A stretch of 41,966 bases of DNA from Chara braunii. Its lineage: Eukaryota > Streptophyta > Charophyceae > Charales > Characeae. A program made the translations under genes and the position numbers. The stretch lies in the NCBI GenBank assembly GCA_003427395.1, contig BFEA01000203.1, forward strand, positions 1,463,298 to 1,505,263. The letters run 5' to 3'. Positions within the stretch are counted from its first letter, which is position 1; each line of letters begins with the position of its first letter. Below the pieces are notes generated by a model that searched no databases, was not told the origin of the DNA, and saw only the letters and a program-made list of their open reading frames with translations. Shown in pieces: positions 17,667 through 27,745 of the stretch.

Positions 17667-18488
17667 ACAGTTTATCGATATGCATATACAGATCATAAGT
17701 GGTGTGGCATTGGAAATGAAATAAAGTAATAGAATAGACTACACAAAATAGAAGGGATAATCGATTAATAACGAATAATAAAATAGAGTACATAAGCTAA
17801 CTATAAACATGTCAAAAAATGCATGTGTGATCGACGAACTCCAACAACAAACAACAAAAAATACATGCACGCATCGATCGACAAATGTGAGTTCGAGATT
17901 AACAAAATTCATGTGAAGGGAGTAGCTCTCCCGCTGCCACGCACACATACAGATATCCAGTCACAAACGCTGTTGAATCGACGGCCCACGGTCGAGCATG
18001 TATTCCATTCAATGAAAACAACAATACCACATTCATGACACCGGCGAGAGGATAACATCACACCACGACGTCCTCCAATGGCGATTGGACACGTGGACAC
18101 CGAACACCCGACAGATTGACACGAAGACAGCATGCGGCACATCCCCTATGCTCCGTTATCCAATCGCGCTTGCTAATTGACCGCCCCTTCGTCTTCACAG
18201 TCTATTGCCACCCATCGACCATGCACACACACAGCAGATGACCCCATCCAAATCTTCGTTGCACAAAAACGAAGGGGTGATAAACCTTCTCCCCCACGAC
18301 TCTACGCAGAGACCCACTGTAACGTTCCACCACTCCAGCAAGTACGCACCCGCCCTCGCAAAAATGAAAGCGCCATCCATGCACCTGAATCCTCGATCTC
18401 TCTCGCCTCTCCGACCACAAAACAAAACCCCGATCCATCGCCAACTTCCTCCCGCGAAGATGACGGCAATCAGAACATGCACCCAAAG
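17151..18488. other. Transposase 3' flank with microsatellites
   Basis: T-rich after the stop codon, then (CA)n at about 17500-17553, (GT)n near 17603-17620 and (CT)n at about 17624-17661. Duplicated pieces occur: a TTTATTGATATGCAT.. / TTTATCGATATGCAT.. pair near 17357 and 17672, each followed by ATGAAATAAA and a TAGATTACACAAAA-like stretch. The AC-rich segment 18180-18480 has no recognised gene. Confidence 0.6.
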
Positions 18489-18902
18489 CTACGCACGGAC
18501 CTCGCCGTGAAGGTACCCGCGACCGACGAGCGGCTTCTCCAGGAACGTGTAGTAATACGCTTCGTTATCCAACTGCGAAGAGTGCTCTATCGCCAAGTTC
18601 TGGATGAGGTTGACGACGATGTTGCCGACGATGTCTACCTGCAGTTGTGTCCAATCGTCCAGAACGATGGATGCAGTCTTCGTGACGTACAACACGACAT
18701 GAGAGAGGAGACGGTTGTTGAAGCCCAAGGCGGTGTCGATGTCGACAGTGGCCTGCCTATTGACGTCGACCGAATAGAAATGGTACGACCGGCGAGTGAT
18801 CTCGTCCCCGAACTGCGGGTCGTGATGAAAGTACCCGTTCCGCCGCCGCCGATCTTCCCAATACATGATCGCCTCGCCACGCACAATCTCCTTCCATGCG
18901 AG

Positions 18903-18943
<41 letters not shown>

Positions 18944-19208
18944 CCGGGAACGCCATCGCAGGAATCTCCCACACACGAGCGCGGGGAGAATGCAGGGCTC
19001 CTTCGGGAATGAACTGCCAACGTTGCTTTATATGGAAGCGCGCGGGTGCCAGTTGCCCCCGGAATAACGGGCCCAGCACAGGTACTCCTAGCACATCCCC
19101 CATCCCGGGCAATCTGAAAAAAATTGTCCCAATTTTTTGAATTCTTCTCTCAATTTTGTTATCCTTGTCTGTCGATGGTGTGCATGGGATGCCAGGGATG
19201 GGTTTCAA
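18489..19208 (-). CDS. C-terminal part of the Harbinger Myb/SANT-like gene, microsatellite in frame
   Basis: An uninterrupted frame of about 239 codons, downstream of and on the same strand as the Myb-like pieces. It encodes IMYWEDRRRRNGYFHHDPQF, a Tyr/Asn-rich region and ends GRGYLHGEVRA. I take it as the C-terminal domain of the same protein; I cannot name the domain. A (GA)n tract (plus strand CT, about 18907-18941) lies in the frame and encodes a run of alternating Glu and Arg. The nearest ATG is close to 19208 but the true exon start is uncertain. Confidence 0.55.
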
Positions 19209-19273
19209 GGGACCACATTCCGGAAAAACGGGGATGGTTAACGACGGGTTGGAAATCGACGACCCGCAATGCC

Positions 19274-19636
19274 CTACTTCGTCGACGGGTCCGTGTCCTG
19301 ACTGTCGCTGGCCACCCGCCCAGTCCCTGACCCTCTACCTGCCATCACCCCGACCATCATCTCCAACACACTATTCCCTTGCTGCATCGCCCCTGCCACA
19401 GCCCCGATCTCTATCGCCATATCTCCCATCTTCGCTGCCATGAGCGCAACACCTTCTGTCGTGGCATGTGCCATGTTTCCGGCAGCCTTGTCCAGGCCCT
19501 CGCAAAGAGACCACGTAGATTCCTCCATCACCGAAGCCATGCCGAACATGTAGGACGATGACTCACCTTCCACGAACTTTTCTAGCTGCGGCCCGCCTCG
19601 TCTTCGCTGCACTCTCAGTGGGTTCTGTCCCCCCAC
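19274..19636 (-). CDS. Middle exon or fragment of the Harbinger Myb/SANT-like gene
   Basis: About 120 codons rich in Met, Ala and Glu (MGDMAIEIGAVAGAMQQGN), likely helical or coiled coil. It overlaps in another frame the end of the previous piece (KKASFNCDNTM, then EDL, read at about 19725-19574), so either a frameshift or a short intron separates them. Confidence 0.45.
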   Translation of the reverse strand: MGGQNPLRVQRRRGGPQLEKFVEGESSSYMFGMASVMEESTWSLCEGLDKAAGNMAHATTEGVALMAAKMGDMAIEIGAVAGAMQQGNSVLEMMVGVMAGRGSGTGRVASDSQDTDPSTK

Positions 19637-19861
19637 CTTCGGAACCTGGCTCGCTCGCTGATCCTCTCGATTCAGTCCCCCTCAAGTCCTCTGGCGCCAT
19701 CGTATTGTCGCAATTGAAGGAAGCCTTCTTTCAGTACCACTCCATGGCGTCCCACAACGGCTTCTCAAACGTCAGGGCTATCCCCAATGTCTTCCTCTCC
19801 TCCGTAATGATGTCGAAGTACCCCAGCTTGCCGGAGCAACTGCAGGCGTCACGAATCTCCC

Positions 19862-20524
19862 TCACCTTCTTCTGGAACTTTGCCCACTTCTTCCTACAAA
19901 ATCCTCCCCTGTCCTCAAATAACCCAGGTCCGCTAGGCGGTCCGGGATCCACTCATACCTCCTTGTCCTTGTCATGTGTTGTTGAGCACCCTCTGCATCG
20001 GCCATGAGGGCGTCATCCTCGCCGCTGATCCTCGCCAGGGCTATTCGCTCTTCCAGAGTCCATAGGTTGTTCTTCTTGGGCTGGGTTGTAGACTTCCCCC
20101 ACTTCTTCCAGGTACCACACGCAGGTCTCGCGGTGGTCCGACCATGCGCACCTCCACCTGGGTTCGTCGACGAATCGGCTGCCGGTCCTTCATCACCATC
20201 GCAGTCGGAGTTCTCCCCATCCAAGCCCGCCGCCAACCCTTCGCCCGCACCATCCGAACTCACAACCGCCATGCTAGGCGAACAATCACCGGCCATGTCC
20301 CTCATGGCATTGGCACTCCCTGCGTGTCTACCTTCCCTCCTCCCCGTCGGGGATCCATATTCCCGTATTACGTTAGCCACCCCTGAGCCCCGGTCTTCGC
20401 CCATCGCTGCCCTTTGCCGTCGTTGCTGACGTGTCGGCGATTGTCGGACACTCACCCCGCCCGGAACTGCGACACCAGGTGTCATGTACTGTCGCACCCC
20501 CCCTCTGCCACATGTTGTGGTCAC
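19862..20524 (-). CDS. Myb/SANT domain segment of the Harbinger second gene
   Basis: A frame of about 220 codons. The first half is low-complexity and Gly/Arg-rich. The segment KKNNLWTLEERIALARISGE begins a trihelix-like DNA-binding domain with WIPDRLADLGYLR as its later helix. The frame then diverges, and the natural continuation (CRKKW) is in the next frame at 19952-19731. Confidence 0.6.
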   Translation of the reverse strand: MTTTCGRGGVRQYMTPGVAVPGGVSVRQSPTRQQRRQRAAMGEDRGSGVANVIREYGSPTGRREGRHAGSANAMRDMAGDCSPSMAVVSSDGAGEGLAAGLDGENSDCDGDEGPAADSSTNPGGGAHGRTTARPACGTWKKWGKSTTQPKKNNLWTLEERIALARISGEDDALMADAEGAQQHMTRTRRYEWIPDRLADLGYLRTGEDFVGRSGQSSRRR

Positions 20525-20583
20525 GAAGCACGATCAGGCACAGCTGTCTGCCCCGCTGTGGCCGTCCTATGCGCATGCCTTGC

Positions 20584-21027
20584 CTATGGCGGCGGTATCG
20601 CACTCGTTCGATGGGTGTGTGCCATGTCTTCGTAGTTCCCGGCAGCACCCCAAGCACCGACATCGTCCGTTGATGCGTCTCCCCACGACTGGTAGGATTG
20701 GATCGGCTTGTCACTGCTGTTTGATGTCCCCTGTGCAGTTTGCATGTACGTTTCTAGCCCCATGAAACCTCCACGGCCGTCCACGCGTAACAAGTCTTGT
20801 GTGCCCATGCCCGCGAAAGTCGCGTTGTACAGTCTGTCTCTGTCCGCCTGCTCCGAACGAAGCGTGAAGGAACCATGAGCTGCCATGACGGGCCACGTCA
20901 TCGGTGGAGGCCCTGCCCCGCGCATATGTCCATGGCGCTGAACGTCTCCAGTCCGAACCTCGTCGGTGTCGTGCATGGATGCACCGACATCCCCATACAG
21001 TTCAGACGTAAAACTTCGTCCCCTCAT
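20584..21027 (-). CDS. N-terminal segment of the Harbinger second gene
   Basis: About 147 codons from an ATG at 21027, starting MRGRSFTSELYGD. Polar, with no domain, as is usual for the N-terminal part of these proteins. It ends in PPP and a stop; the next piece is in another frame, so an intron or indel lies between 20584 and 20524. Confidence 0.45.
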   Translation of the reverse strand: MRGRSFTSELYGDVGASMHDTDEVRTGDVQRHGHMRGAGPPPMTWPVMAAHGSFTLRSEQADRDRLYNATFAGMGTQDLLRVDGRGGFMGLETYMQTAQGTSNSSDKPIQSYQSWGDASTDDVGAWGAAGNYEDMAHTHRTSAIPPP

Positions 21028-21396
21028 AATCGATCTACCGCCTAGTTACGAAGATAGTGACGACAACGGCAGTGAAGCAGATACAGCGACGCTGCAGAAA
21101 GCAATCAGCAGCGCCACGATTATGGTCGCTCCCCAAAACACAACGTTTAGACTGCAGCCCCGACCGTTGTTGTTGCAGCCTTGGAAGACGATAACTATCG
21201 GGCCTCGCGGTGATGCCGTCGACCGTCTTCCACCGTCGCAACAGTTGCATTCTTCGGCAGCACTTGGTAGCACTGGAGATGGCACGTGGAAAGGATGCAC
21301 AGATGTCCCCCCATGTTGTGCGTTAATGAATTGTTGTGCCGGCCGTCCCACAACGTCTCCAACGGGCCTCAACCATGCATGAAAAGTCGTTGGAGG

Positions 21397-22280
21397 CCAC
21401 ACTGTCGGACCAAATACCCTTACAAGGGTATTTGGCCATGCTTTTGCATTCGACACAGTGACGACGTCGGCTACCACAACGGAGTCAGTCTGAAGATATA
21501 AGTTTGTGCACCCTTGTACGACACTTTGAGATAATTTCCTTGACCACTGAGGTCAAGGTGTATCAGAAAGAAAAATTTTGATAGTATGCGCGCGCGTTGT
21601 TCCGACGAGAGCTAAGATGGTTAAAAACAGTAATTATGCCCCTCGACCATAAAAGTCGAGGGTTCGGTTTAATAAAGTCGGGTCTGTCCGCCATCTCAGT
21701 AGCTGAAAAGGACCAAGCCTAAAGGTATGGGGCCTGTGCCTTGGCAGATTGCGAGACAAAATTAAGGGGCCTGAATTTTTTTTTTGAAAACCCCTCGACC
21801 GCGGAGGTCGGGGGTCGGTTTAACTGGTGTTGTGTCGGGTAAGCCGATGGTACGCAGAAAATTTTAAGTGTCGGTACATTGTTTTAGTTGGATTAAAATA
21901 ATATAAGCTAAAAACATACGGCCGGGGCAACCCTAAAGACCTAAAAACCTACTGCAACCAAGCTACGACGTTCGCCGGAGCTGGTTTCCTCGCCGAAAGC
22001 GAGGATTGGGCTTGGGCCACGAGGTGGGCTGAGCCCCACTACTGTACATATACCTGAGCAGCTCCTCTTCTAATTGAAGTAGGAGCTAGCCTAGTAGGTT
22101 TCGGTACTACTTGACAAACAGAGGATCTAGGGATCGAGGCCGACCGACCGCGGAGGCTAGCTCCTTTTGATAAGGAGTCTAAACCAACCTTATGTTACCC
22201 CTCCGTCGGTCAGTCGGGGCTCGAACCCGTGACCTTCAATTCGAGGCTTGTTAGAGTTAAAACTGTCACAAAGTGGCATA
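21397..22280 (-). repeat. Hairpin-rich interspersed repeat, copy A
   Basis: Shares with 36140-36960 the block CTTACAAGGGTATTTG..CATG.TTTTGCATT and, at the far end, GGATC.AGGGATCGAG..C and (C/T)TCGAAC(C)CG.GAC. The far end carries a tRNA T-arm-like B box on the minus strand (GGTTCGAGCCC, 22228-22218) but no good A box at tRNA spacing. Small hairpins recur at 21538-21558, 21641-21662, 21791-21814 and 21987-22005. Confidence 0.7.
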
Positions 22281-22825
22281 ACGAGGTTGTTGGCAGTTAG
22301 ATCCTTTTCTTTTCTTTTATTTTTATTTCTTATTTTTATTATTACTTATTTTGTTAACAGTTAGATTCTTCTCTTTTATTTTTGTTTTCTGTTCGGATCC
22401 GTGGTTGGGTTTTCCTACTTTGATGAATCTGTCATGAAACCCACGACAGATTCATCAACAAAGGAAAGGAAGAGGAAGCCAGGGCCGACTATCGCAAGAG
22501 AAGTCAGGACTGCGGAAGAGACCATTTTGAACGAGGACGGGGAAGTTCGCGCGGTGCATGAGAGGAAAACTTTGTCGGGAAGAAGCTGAACACCACGCGC
22601 AGTAGTAACCAGCAAGCAGGCGGGGAGATGGCTCCGAAAGGGGAGATGCGCACGGGGGTAGCAGAAGGGGATAGCGCGCTGGGAGCAGGAAGAGACCGCG
22701 CGGAGGAAAGGTGGAAGTTGCGCTCTGGGGATAGCAACGAATGAAGAGAATAACAACGTAGTATAGGGACAAGAAAGTAGGAGGAAGGAAAGAGAATAGA
22801 AGGAGGGAGAAGAAGTAGAAGGAAA
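22281..22825. other. Unassigned, with perfect 13-bp hairpin
   Basis: TTTTATTT-rich left part. TGATGAATCTGTC (22421-22433) pairs exactly with GACAGATTCATCA (22445-22457). No gene is recognised. Confidence 0.5.
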
Positions 22826-22919
22826 AAGAAGAAGAAGAAGAAGAAGAAGAAGAAGAAGAAGAAGAAAAAGAAAAAGAAAAAGAAGAAAAAGAAGAAAAAG
22901 AAGAAGAAGAAGTGGGAGA
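22826..22919. repeat. (GAA)n trinucleotide repeat
   Basis: GAA units interrupted by AAA, about 94 bp, long enough for triplex-forming behaviour. Confidence 0.93.
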
Positions 22920-23034
22920 TGGGGAGAAGGATCACCGCGATGGGATAGACTGTTGTAATTATCAATCTTGAAATGCCTAGTAAGCGCGAGTCATTTACTC
23001 GTGCTGATTACGTCCCTGCCTTTGTACACACCGA

Positions 23035-23070
<36 letters not shown>

Positions 23071-23469
23071 CTGGATCGTGGTGATCTCGACGGTTTGCCG
23101 CCGGGGAGTGCGGTTGAACAACATCGACCGACGACGACGACATCGGCCGCTACGACGACGACGACGGGAAGAGAGGAAAGAGGTAAGTTTCCAATCTTGC
23201 GGCTTACCTCATGATACATTAATAAGATAAATAAAAGAGAATAAATAAATTAAATAAATAAATAAGTAAATAAATAAGAACAAAATCGATTGAATCTCCT
23301 GCTACATCCGGGAGGTATACACCGCCGCTTGCGCCGTTGCTGTTTCGCCTTGGTCGCTGCTCACCTGCTCTCGGGCTCTCGACTGCACTCGCCATCAGGA
23401 TAAATGTTAGTGTATGAGTATGTGTGTGTGTGTGTGTGCGTATGTGTATGTGTGCGTGAGAGAGAGCGA
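22920..23469. other. Low-complexity and unassigned sequence
   Basis: It contains CGACGACGA repeats (23125-23170), AAATAAAT repeats (23222-23280) and a (GT)n tract (about 23422-23455). No gene is seen. Confidence 0.5.
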
Positions 23470-23634
23470 GACTATAAGTCTCCAACCTTGACCAACAGGC
23501 TACAGCCAAGTCTCGAACCCGCGGCTCGCCGAACGCTACTTGGATTGATAGAATGAGCAAATCAAAAGGTGCTAGTGTATATTTCCACGTTTCAGCGGAA
23601 GATTCATTCCGTTTTTGCTGATCCTATCGATGAA
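23470..23634. repeat. Duplicated segment, copy 1, with tRNA-like B box and short hairpin MITE
   Basis: It starts ATAAGTCTCCAACCTTG, contains AGTCTCGAACCCGCGGCTCG (antisense B-box-like), and ends with an inverted repeat of about 87 bp (23545-23631; ends ATTGATAGAATGAGCAAATC / GCTGATCCTATCGAT). Its core TATTTCCACGTTTCAGCGGA then AGATTCATTC matches the core of the family H MITEs. Confidence 0.75.
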
Positions 23635-23650
23635 GTGTGTGTGTGTGTGT

Positions 23651-23858
23651 NNNNNNNNNNNNNNNNNNNNNNNNNNNNNNNNNNNNNNNNNNNNNNNNNN
23701 NNNNNNNNNNNNNNNNNNNNNNNNNNNNNNNNNNNNNNNNNNNNNNNNNNNNNNNNNNNNNNNNNNNNNNNNNNNNNNNNNNNNNNNNNNNNNNNNNNNN
23801 NNNNNNNNNNNNNNNNNNNNNNNNNNNNNNNNNNNNNNNNNNNNNNNNNNNNNNNNNN
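23651..23858. other. Assembly gap (208 N) in a GT/GA microsatellite
   Basis: GT repeats precede the Ns and GA repeats (23859-23926) follow, so the gap lies inside a compound microsatellite of unknown true length. Confidence 0.99.
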
Positions 23859-23928
<70 letters not shown>

Positions 23929-23931
<3 letters not shown>

Positions 23932-24086
23932 CGATAAGTCTCCAACCTTTGCCAATAGTTAAGTCTCAGCCCCACGGCTCGCCGCACGCTATTTAGATCG
24001 ATAGAACGAGCAAATCAAAAAGTGGCAACGTATATTTCCCCGTTTCAGCAGAAGATTCATTCCGATTTGCTCATCCTATCGATGAA
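23929..24086. repeat. Duplicated segment, copy 2
   Basis: The same order as 23470-23634 with about 10-15% difference by eye. The short hairpin element is 23997-24083 with ends ATCGATAGAACGAGCAAATC / GATTTGCTCATCCTATCGAT. Confidence 0.78.
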
Positions 24087-24120
24087 ATGCGTGTGAGTGA
24101 GACGTTCATGATTCGACCAA

Positions 24121-24125
24121 GGAGA

Positions 24126-24201
<76 letters not shown>

Positions 24202-24313
24202 GAGGAGAGAGAGAGATTGTGAGGCGCTTACCTACTCGCCGCTGGTTGCAATCGCAACAGTTGGGCGATCAGCCCGAACATAATGCACCAGACGAATATA
24301 CATTCATTGTCTC

Positions 24314-24367
<54 letters not shown>
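24121..24367. repeat. (GA)n and (ATT)n microsatellites
   Basis: GA repeats at about 24124-24199 and ATT repeats at about 24316-24367, separated by ordinary sequence. Confidence 0.95.
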
Positions 24368-24368
<1 letters not shown>

Positions 24369-25272
24369 AGTAATTGGTATCGGCTACGTGTGTTGAATTG
24401 CCGGAAAGTGAGAATGGTAGCGCACGCAAGTAGAAGGATGGCTAGCGGAAGGCATACTAGATAGCGCATGGGGGTAAACAGGAAAGACGATGGGAGGAGC
24501 TGGAAAGGAGGTTGATGCGGTGAGGGAGAAAGCATATGAAGATGAAGAAGAAGAAACGCGTGAGAGTAGGAGAAGAAGAAGGAGAGGAAGAGAAAGGAAA
24601 GGAGGAAGCTCGCGGAATTGAGGTAAAGAAGAAGAAAAAGGACAGGAGCAGTCACAAGGAGGAGAAAAATACGACTAGAAAGGGAGTAAAGATGAGAGAA
24701 GAGAGGTAAGGACGAATGACAGAGCGGAGAAGATGGGTAAAGGCGCAGCACAGTGGAAGGAAGATGGTGACGTACGCAGACAAGGAAAGAGTGTGTGCAC
24801 GGAGAGAGAGAGGGAGTAGGAGAAAGAGAATAGGCGAGCGGCATGACTAGCGCAGTAAGAGGAAGGAGGAACGAGCAAAGATGCGCGGTTGATGCACAGA
24901 GGAGGAAGTGACCAACACGCGGAAAACGAGAAGGATGATGATGATGATGATGTGAGGGCACATACTTGGTATTGGTGATGGTCTGCGTTGGTAACATCTC
25001 CAAGTACTTCGGACTGCCGCTGATGTCAACAGTTGCATTCTTAGTTGTAGGTTGTGGCAGTTGTGTAGGGAGTAGGCTAAGCGCCGAGTGACAGATAGGA
25101 AGGTAAGGCCTGAATACTCTTGTTAGTAATGGCAAGAGCAAGCTCTCACTAACATTGGTTTTCAGAGTTACGATTTGGTGCAATGCTACTCTCTGGACAC
25201 TGTGATACTATCTGGCCTTCAAGGTGATGGTGTAATCTGAAATTGTCATCTCGCAGTTGCTTATTTTCCTTG

Positions 25273-25274
<2 letters not shown>
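24368..25274. other. Purine-rich region without a supported gene
   Basis: The plus strand is rich in GAAGAAG and GGAGG. A minus-strand frame of 272 codons crosses 24365-25183 but is almost entirely Leu/Ser/Pro/Phe, as expected from a CT-rich strand poor in stop codons. It is not called a gene. Confidence 0.5.
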
Positions 25275-25349
<75 letters not shown>

Positions 25350-25768
25350 GGTGCATGCTGGTACTGGGTGCAAGTAACAGTTGTGTGTTGGGGATCGGGG
25401 TTGTGAGAGATACGAAGGACATACCAGGTGCTTGACTTATGCGGCATTGGCTGATACCTGCCCGTACTTGGAAAGTTGATGACGTCATCAGCAACGCTGT
25501 AGATAGGCTGGGTAGGATCTGCCATTCATAATCTGGACGCCGAGCGCCAGATAGGATATCCACATTGGTTCTTAGTTGATGATGATGATATGACTATTTC
25601 AGCATTGTCAATTATAAACTTTTGGTGTGTTCTTATTTGATGAATCTCGTGATGCAATGATGCTGTTGGTTCGAGGTCAAGACTATCTGGACTCATATGC
25701 ATGATGTTGTTTGATTACTGAAGTTCGTTATTGCTCATCTTCTTCTATTCTTCTATTATTATTATTAG

Positions 25769-25800
<32 letters not shown>

Positions 25801-25820
25801 TTATTAGTATTAGTATTATT
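25275..25820. repeat. (ATT)n microsatellites and spacer
   Basis: ATT repeats at 25275-25349 and ATT/AGT repeats at about 25743-25819. Between them is unassigned sequence. Confidence 0.9.
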
Positions 25821-26983
25821 GTCATTGAAATCAGACTCGCTTTCATTCACACTTTTCATGCATGCAAACAGTAGCGCAGCAAACTGGCGACAGACGCCCA
25901 CTCAAAGCTCAGCAGGGATACGCCCACCTAAGGGATGATGACAGCTCCCGCGGGTGGAGGTAATGTTGTACCTCGTGGGATCCCTAACCTGTCGTAGGGA
26001 GTCGCGAGAGGTATAACACGCGCGCACGGTCGGAGTGGTGTTTTAGTAAAGGTGACAAAAGGAGACTTCTGCGTGATACGACCGTGAGGTTCGACACAAA
26101 ACTACTTTGCGTCTGGGTGTGGGACCGCCGTGCACGACAATGCGCTTTCGGCTCGCCGCCATAGCAAGCTCCTCGAAGAACTCCCTATCGACGTCGGCAG
26201 GATGACACGCACAAGTTTGAAGCGTCGACTGCAGACAAACCCGCCACTATGGCCTGGCTTCGTCGACGGAAGGACGACAACCAATGACCGGGCACACCTC
26301 GATCAGGGAGGGATTGACAGTGCTCCTGGAAGTCACTCTTTCATCTGTCACCGACGACGACCTCGTGTGCCGCTGCATGAAGGCGATGGCAAGCGGACTT
26401 CCACGACAATGCGTGGAGATGGAGGTTGGAGAAGGCTTGCATGACCGAAGCCCAAGGGGAGGAACCACCCACGTGCGTGGCAAGGTCGTCAAAGGCGCCT
26501 TCACATGCAATCACTTCACGAACATCGGCTGCCTGATGACGCCAACGGCATGCAAAAACCCCACCTTTGGAATTCGAATTCAAATTCAAATTCCAAAGGC
26601 CGGGGCTTGCCTGCCAAAATGTTAACCGCTGACGCGGGGCCACTGAAGGTGGGCCCCGTCTCACCGTGCGACACCGTGCATGGAACACAGTGCTGCTTGA
26701 CATCCTGAAGTTCGGCCTGTGGCCGACATCTTGGAAACCTTTGGGATGCCTCCACCCCCAACGTTCGAGAGTCGGCACAAAATTGCGGAGGAAATCCCTC
26801 CCGCGAAACTTTTCCACGCCGCAGACCATGTGGAAACACAATTCCGCACTTTTCCATCCCACAAAGCGCGGCGTGTGGGGCCCCACGGAACACTTCCGTG
26901 GAAAACAAAAAACTTTTCCACAGACTTTTCCGGGCTATGTGGGCTCCCCGAAACAATTCTGCGGCAAAAGTTCTCCTTGCCGC
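25821..26983. other. Inner right part of the Harbinger, unassigned
   Basis: Overlapping short frames exist on both strands at 26100-26900 but none shows a domain. A near-perfect inverted repeat lies at 26564-26599 (CCTTTGGAATT / AATTCCAAAGG). From about 26800 the sequence repeats CTTTTCCAC and GTGGAAAAG motifs, probably subterminal sites. Confidence 0.4.
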
Positions 26984-27147
26984 ATTCCTGTGGGGTCCAG
27001 GCCTAAGTCGTTTTAAGTCTCTGCCCGTGCCTCACGCTTGCCAGCTTCGCCCTAGTAAGCTTGCCCATCTCCAAGTCCTCCTGCCATTCCTCCAATGCTT
27101 CTCCTTTGCCCTCTCCTACATCCTTCTGCCCACCACTCCTCTCTCTT

Positions 27148-27209
<62 letters not shown>

Positions 27210-27623
27210 AACGCAACTGCTGAGACGATAGCAACCCCCCATAGAACGCACGTCCATTATGGGTGTATATAGACAAAAAGTCGCTTCAAAAGATAGCAGC
27301 CATAATGGTGGTGCGTTCTTTTCAAAGGCCTGGAAAAGACCGTTGTCGGCCTCAGCCAGGGGGCAAAATGCAAATATGACCCGGGCTGACAGGGGTAAAA
27401 CGAAAATAAAATAGGGTATGGGAAAAGTTGGCAAGTACCGAGATATTTTGCAAAGGTGGACAGTACCCGGTAGGGGTATTTTGCAAAGATGGCGGGTCCA
27501 ACCGACGCCAAGGGCATTTCGCAAAACATTTTTTGCATCAGAGGGGTGTTCCGCTCTACCCACATTTTTTTGCGGCATTTTGACATATATCTCAATTTAT
27601 AGGGGTATTTTGCAAATGATCCC
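26984..27623 (-). repeat. Right terminal inverted repeat of the Harbinger, with inserted sequence
   Basis: Read on the minus strand from 27623 it matches the left end through GTGGGTAGAGCGGAA (near 27550) and again at GGCCTGGACCCCACAGGAAT (27003-26984). It is about 370 bp longer than the left repeat because it carries a (CT)n(CA)n tract (27139-27204) and a 72-bp inverted repeat at about 27244-27315 (CCATTATGG / CCATAATGG arms ending GAACGCAC / GTGCGTTC). Confidence 0.78.
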
Positions 27624-27680
27624 TTCTGTATTTTGTTCAAGTTAATTTGGGGATCAGAGAAAATATATGAGGGAATCCGG

Positions 27681-27745
27681 ATGCCTCCATTAGGTGGTTA
27701 GGCATGCAAGTGGCATTTAGGAGATCGTGGGTTAGAGCCCAACAA
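27681..27745 (+). promoter_or_regulatory. tRNA-like Pol III head (SINE-like)
   Basis: The B box GGTTAGAGCCC (27730-27740) lies in a T-arm-like stem, GTGGG/CCAAC (4 of 5 pairs). An A-box-like TAGGTGGTTAGG begins 39 nt earlier. No poly(A) or target duplication was found, so a SINE fragment is the best but tentative reading. Confidence 0.42.

Larger units (their letters stand above)
18489..21027 (-). pseudogene. Myb/SANT-like protein gene of the Harbinger (second gene), broken
   Basis: Harbingers pair the transposase with a Myb/SANT-like protein that binds DNA and helps import the transposase. Minus-strand coding pieces, in order, are 21027-20584 (N terminus, ATG at 21027), 20524-19862, 19952-19574, 19636-19274 and 19208-18489. 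A trihelix/Myb-type domain starts in the second piece (LWTLEERIALARI) and continues in the third (CRKKWAKFQKKVREIRDAC, then GKLGYFDI). The two overlap in different frames at a G-rich stretch, indicating an indel. An in-frame TGA follows the WY codons near 19730. Another frame change occurs near 19580, where AAG/GTGAGT could instead be a splice donor. Some junctions may be introns; at least the Myb-domain break looks like a frameshift. Confidence 0.75.
14891..27623. mobile_element. Large PIF/Harbinger-type DNA transposon
   Basis: The ends are inverted repeats. GGAAAGACTTGCGAAATACC at 14891 faces the complement of the sequence ending at 27623 (GGGATCATTTGCAAAATACC), and about 80 nt align at roughly 80% identity by eye. 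A second inverted match, GGCCTGGACCCCACAGGAAT, lies at about 15140-15159 and 27003-26984. Inside are the two genes of an autonomous Harbinger: a DDE transposase (15738-17150, +) and a Myb/SANT-like protein (18489-21027, -). Subterminal copies of TTGCAAAATACCCC may bind transposase. At 12.7 kb it is far larger than typical Harbingers, partly through inserted repeats. No convincing 3-bp target duplication was identified. Confidence 0.72.

Noticed and set aside
20966-21477. Frames opposite and upstream of the Myb-like gene (138 codons plus strand, 143 codons minus strand)
   Set aside because: The first overlaps the N-terminal piece antisense; the second shows no domain. Neither has independent support.
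22218-22228. LTR-retrotransposon primer binding site
   Set aside because: The match is to the antisense of a tRNA T arm, not to a tRNA 3' end following a TG..CA LTR border.
24365-25183. 272-codon minus-strand frame
   Set aside because: Its Leu/Ser/Pro/Phe-rich content reflects a CT-rich strand with few stop codons. No domain, and it spans a CAT repeat giving a His run.
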